Source: Acinetobacter sp. (GTDB lineage: Bacteria > Pseudomonadota > Gammaproteobacteria > Pseudomonadales > Moraxellaceae). From it: a DNA stretch of 18,743 nt. The stretch lies in NCBI GenBank assembly GCA_030523805.1, contig JAUNHS010000002.1:19833-38575 (forward strand), given 5' to 3'. Shown piece after piece: positions 16,143-18,743 of the stretch. The notes below the pieces were generated by a model. The model was not told the DNA's origin. It saw only the letters and a list, made by a program, of their open reading frames with translations, and did no database searches. Both the position numbers and the translations under genes were made by a program. The first letter of the stretch is position 1, and every line of letters begins with the position of its first letter.

Positions 16143-16174
16143 AGTGCTAATTTTAATACGTGGAAAGATAAATT

Positions 16175-16789
16175 ATGCTTACAGCCGAACAAGCCTTACA
16201 GCGTTTAAAAGATGGCAATCGTCGTTTTGTTGAAGGTACAGTTTCGCCACATCAATTTTTAAGCCACAAGCAACGTATTGATTTTGCTGAAGGTCAAAAT
16301 CCATTCGCCATCATACTTGGGTGTTCTGACTCTCGTGTGCCAGCAGAAATGATTTTTGATCAAGGTTTGGGTGATTTATTTGTGATTCGTGTGGCAGGGA
16401 ATATTGTTGCACCATCACAAGTGGGAAGTGTTGAGTTTGCTGCAGAACGTTATGATTGCTCGGTGGTGGTCGTGTTAGGGCATAGTCATTGTGGTGCAAT
16501 TCAAGCGACAATTGATGTACTCACTCAGCCAGATGTACAATCATCGCTGAATTTGATGTCTATTGTAAATCGTGTACGTCCATCAGTAGAAATTTTAATG
16601 CAAACTGAATTGAAAGATGATTTGCAAAAATTGTCTAAACACGCTGTACGTTCTAATGTATTTGCATCGGTCAATCAATTACGACATGGTTCTGCCGTGT
16701 TAGAAAATTTGATTAGTCAAGGAAAGTTAAAAATTGTCGGTGCTGAATATTCTTTGGAAACAGGTGAAGTAGAATTCTTTGATTTCTAA
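16175..16789 (+). CDS. Beta-class carbonic anhydrase
   Basis: This zinc enzyme interconverts CO2 and bicarbonate and supplies bicarbonate to carboxylases such as acetyl-CoA carboxylase. Zinc ligands of the beta class are in place: C50 in GCSDSRVPAE, H103 and C106 in GHSHCGA, with the D52-R54 dyad. The AGNIVAP segment follows in order. With 204 residues and no signal peptide it is a cytosolic enzyme of the Can/CynT type. It is monocistronic, with its own promoter and a terminator shared with upp. The family is certain; which paralogue (can or cynT) cannot be told, and no cyanate genes are nearby. Confidence 0.95.
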   Translation: MLTAEQALQRLKDGNRRFVEGTVSPHQFLSHKQRIDFAEGQNPFAIILGCSDSRVPAEMIFDQGLGDLFVIRVAGNIVAPSQVGSVEFAAERYDCSVVVVLGHSHCGAIQATIDVLTQPDVQSSLNLMSIVNRVRPSVEILMQTELKDDLQKLSKHAVRSNVFASVNQLRHGSAVLENLISQGKLKIVGAEYSLETGEVEFFDF

Positions 16790-16834
16790 TCATATACCCA
16801 ATTGATGTACTAAAAATCATACCATGATACGAAA

Positions 16835-16869
16835 ATAAAAAGCACTTGTGTCGTACAAGTGCTTTTTAT
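16835..16869. terminator. bidirectional terminator between carbonic anhydrase and upp
   Basis: A perfect 15-bp stem, ATAAAAAGCACTTGT against ACAAGTGCTTTTTAT, has a 5-nt loop. A-tracts and T-tracts built into its ends serve both convergent genes. Confidence 0.93.
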
Positions 16870-16893
16870 CTTATTGAAATTTATTTGAAATAA

Positions 16894-17529
16894 TTAATCT
16901 TTTTGTACACTACCAAAAATTTTATCGCCAGCATCGCCTAAGCCTGGGACGATATAGCCTTGTTCATTCAAGCCTTGGTCAATCGCAGCAGTGTAAATAC
17001 ACACATCAGGGTGAGCTTCTGTTACTTTGGCAATGCCTTCAGGTGCAGAGACAAGAACCATCACACGAATATCTTTACAGCCACTTTCTTTTAAAACATC
17101 AATCGCTGTAACCAAAGAGCTACCAGTTGCTAGCATAGGGTCAATAATCATCGCAATACGATTGGCAACGTCTGGCACAAGTTTTTTATAATATGTGCGT
17201 GCTTTGAGTGTTTCTTCATCACGTTCCAAGCCAAGTACGCTCACTTTAGCACTTGGAATCAGATTGAGTACACCATCAAGCATACCAATTCCTGCACGTA
17301 AAATTGGCACAAGCGTAATTTTTTTACCAGCAATGGCATTTACAGTTACTTCACCAGCCCAACCTTGAATTTTACGTTCTTCTAGTTGTAAATCTTTGGT
17401 GGCCTCATAGGTTAAAAGCATGGTAATTTCTTGAGCCAATTCTCGGAAATTTTTTGTACTCATATCCGCACGGCGTAGTAAGCCTAATTTATGACGAATG
17501 AGCGGATGGCGAATTTCATGTACAGACAT
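16894..17529 (-). CDS. upp: Uracil phosphoribosyltransferase
   Basis: Upp converts uracil and PRPP to UMP in pyrimidine salvage. The 211 residues fit the family. The N terminus [15 protein letters not shown] is typical. PILRAGIGM (75-83) and the PRPP loop [11 protein letters not shown] (128-138) are intact, as is the uracil-binding GLGDAGD (196-202). AAGG lies about 8 nt before ATG. A TATAAT about 38 nt upstream suggests its own transcript, separate from the YqaA-like gene 110 nt upstream on the same strand. No uracil permease gene (uraA) is adjacent. Confidence 0.97.
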   Translation of the reverse strand: MSVHEIRHPLIRHKLGLLRRADMSTKNFRELAQEITMLLTYEATKDLQLEERKIQGWAGEVTVNAIAGKKITLVPILRAGIGMLDGVLNLIPSAKVSVLGLERDEETLKARTYYKKLVPDVANRIAMIIDPMLATGSSLVTAIDVLKESGCKDIRVMVLVSAPEGIAKVTEAHPDVCIYTAAIDQGLNEQGYIVPGLGDAGDKIFGSVQKD

Positions 17530-17566
17530 AATAAAACCTTAACATTTGGTCTATGGAATGTACGCT

Positions 17567-17572
17567 ATTATA
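17567..17572 (-). promoter_or_regulatory. -10 element of the upp promoter
   Basis: The minus strand reads CGTATAATAGCGTA around a consensus TATAAT, identical over 14 nt to the folC promoter core. The -35 region is weak (CTTTCA at 17-nt spacing). Confidence 0.55.
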
Positions 17573-17639
17573 CGACTAAATGCACAGAGTGAAAGGGGCA
17601 AGTTAGCCAATTGATGAAAAAATTCACGATTTTACAAAA

Positions 17640-18065
17640 TTACCATAAACCAAGATAAATCAGATAAATAAACACATAACGCCCAATTTTCGCCATACTC
17701 ACGATGATGACAAAACGCCAAAACGGTGTTTTAAGTACGCCTGCAATCAGCGTGATGGGATCGCCAATGATTGGTAGCCAGCTGAGCAATAAACTATACA
17801 CGCCATAGCGTTGATAAAAATGCTGTGCTTTGGCTAAACTTTGTGCAGAAAAAGGAAACCAACGATGCTGTTGAAAACGTTGCAAATGTAAGCCCAAATA
17901 CCAATTGATACAAGAGCCTAAAATATTGCCCGTACTCGCCACAGCAATTAACAGCAAGGGCGAATATTGCTTTTGGTACAGTAAAGAAAGCAAGACCGCT
18001 TCCGATTGTGCTGGAAATAAAGTCGCTGCAATGAACGCAGTTGCAAATAAAATCAGATAAGCCAT
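17640..18065 (-). CDS. YqaA-family membrane protein (DedA/VTT-type fold)
   Basis: This small inner-membrane protein resembles E. coli YqaA (142 aa), a short relative of the DedA/SNARE-associated family. With the ATG at 18065 it has 141 residues. Visible features are a first hydrophobic segment with ATLFPAQSEAVLL, a second with ASTGNILGSCINWYLG, the motif RYGVYSLLLSWLPIIGDPITLIAG, and a C-terminal hydrophobic segment after KIGRYV. The glycine/proline-rich LPIIGDP is the typical family loop. An in-frame TTG at 18080 would add five residues, but neither start has a good ribosome-binding site; ATG matches family length. The function is unknown; DedA relatives are implicated in membrane lipid homeostasis. 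It is divergent from gor and upstream of upp. Confidence 0.85.
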   Translation of the reverse strand: MAYLILFATAFIAATLFPAQSEAVLLSLLYQKQYSPLLLIAVASTGNILGSCINWYLGLHLQRFQQHRWFPFSAQSLAKAQHFYQRYGVYSLLLSWLPIIGDPITLIAGVLKTPFWRFVIIVSMAKIGRYVFIYLIYLGLW

Positions 18066-18111
18066 TGCTGATGTCGCCAATAAAGATGATGGATTTTATC
18101 TTTTGTAAATT

Positions 18112-18142
18112 TTGCAGTCAATCTCAAACTATGTGCTAAAAT
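18112..18142 (+). promoter_or_regulatory. promoter of gor
   Basis: TGCTAAAAT is an extended -10 element (hexamer 18137-18142) followed by AGCGT. TTGCAG lies 19 nt upstream, a long spacing that the TGC extension may offset. No OxyR-like pattern was recognised. Confidence 0.5.
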
Positions 18143-18177
18143 AGCGTCATCTTACTTTTGTCTTTTGGAGAAATGAA

Positions 18178-18743
18178 ATGACAACACATTATGATTATAT
18201 TGCAATTGGTGGTGGCTCTGGTGGTATTGCATCAATCAACCGTGCTGCAAGCTATGGTAAAAAATGTGCCATTATTGAAGCAAAACATATTGGTGGTACT
18301 TGTGTCAATGTAGGGTGTGTGCCTAAAAAAGTCATGTGGCATGGTGCTCAAATTGCTGAAGCCATTCATAAATATGCCCCTGATTATGGCTTTAATGTAG
18401 AAGTGCGAGCATTTGATTATGCGAAATTGGTAGAAAGCCGCAATGCCTATATTAGCCGTATTCACACATCATATCAAAATGTATTTACTAAAAATAATGT
18501 AGAAGTGATTCGTGGCTTTGCAAAATTGGTTGGGGAAAATCGTGTAGAAATTCAGCTAGACAATGGCGAAACACAAACCGTAACAGCCGATCATATTTTG
18601 ATTGCGACGGGTGGTCGTCCTGCTCGTCCAAAAATTGCTGGGGCAGAGTATGGTATTGATTCTGATGGTTTATTTGAATTAAATGCTTTACCAAAACGTG
18701 TGGCAGTGGTTGGTGCAGGTTATATTGCGATTGAAATTGCAGG
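18178..18743 (+). CDS. gor: Glutathione-disulfide reductase, 5' part (cut by window end)
   Basis: This flavoenzyme reduces glutathione disulfide with NADPH. Only the first 188 codons are inside the window, with no stop. The FAD-binding GGGSGG is at residues 11-16, and the redox-active disulfide is C42-C47 in GGTCVNVGCVPKK. ATGGRP follows, then the start of the NADPH-binding fold, VVGAGYIAIEIAG, at the edge. CVNVGC with YIAIE favours glutathione reductase over lipoamide dehydrogenase or mercuric reductase, but the C-terminal half is not visible. GGAG at 18167-18170 lies 7 nt before the chosen ATG; another ATG at 18173 is out of frame. Confidence 0.9.
   Translation, partial: MTTHYDYIAIGGGSGGIASINRAASYGKKCAIIEAKHIGGTCVNVGCVPKKVMWHGAQIAEAIHKYAPDYGFNVEVRAFDYAKLVESRNAYISRIHTSYQNVFTKNNVEVIRGFAKLVGENRVEIQLDNGETQTVTADHILIATGGRPARPKIAGAEYGIDSDGLFELNALPKRVAVVGAGYIAIEIA

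Overview
This AT-rich window looks like ordinary chromosome of a gammaproteobacterium, most likely Acinetobacter or a close Moraxellaceae relative. The evidence is a PA4642-family gene after minE, a MinC-MinD-MinE set, and an accD-folC-SPOR block of the pseudomonad/Moraxellaceae type. Glutamine-rich, low-GC proteins fit the same group. The genus call is inference from protein resemblance and was not tested by alignment. I see no insertion sequence, prophage, CRISPR array, tRNA or rRNA.

Left part (93-6886), all on the minus strand. Reading in the direction of transcription: class A penicillin-binding protein 1B, a tartronate semialdehyde reductase (GarR/GlxR type), hydroxypyruvate isomerase, minC, minD, minE, and a small PA4642-family protein ending in a clear terminator. 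MinCDE places the division septum and PBP1B builds septal and lateral peptidoglycan. The two glyoxylate/glycerate enzymes sit between them as a tightly spaced pair.

Middle part (7072-11385). nadK and a DUF1315 (YeaC) gene run rightward from the divergent PBP1B gap. A bidirectional terminator separates them from a leftward YbiB/TrpD2-type gene. A long AT-rich leader precedes dctA, the C4-dicarboxylate symporter gene, which ends in a very strong terminator.

Right part (11504-18743). trpA overlaps accD by 4 nt and stands apart from trpB. After a terminator, folC overlaps a SPOR-domain protein (the positional counterpart of E. coli DedD) that carries a long K/E-rich tandem repeat with a 120-bp period. 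Next come a beta-carbonic anhydrase, then on the minus strand upp and a YqaA-type membrane protein. Finally the 5' part of glutathione reductase is cut by the window edge.

I did not find a convincing new biological system. The best second-look items are the near-identical tandem repeats in the SPOR protein, the glyoxylate gene pair between ponB and minC, the lone trpA coupled to accD, a 14-nt promoter core shared by folC and upp, and the long dctA leader.
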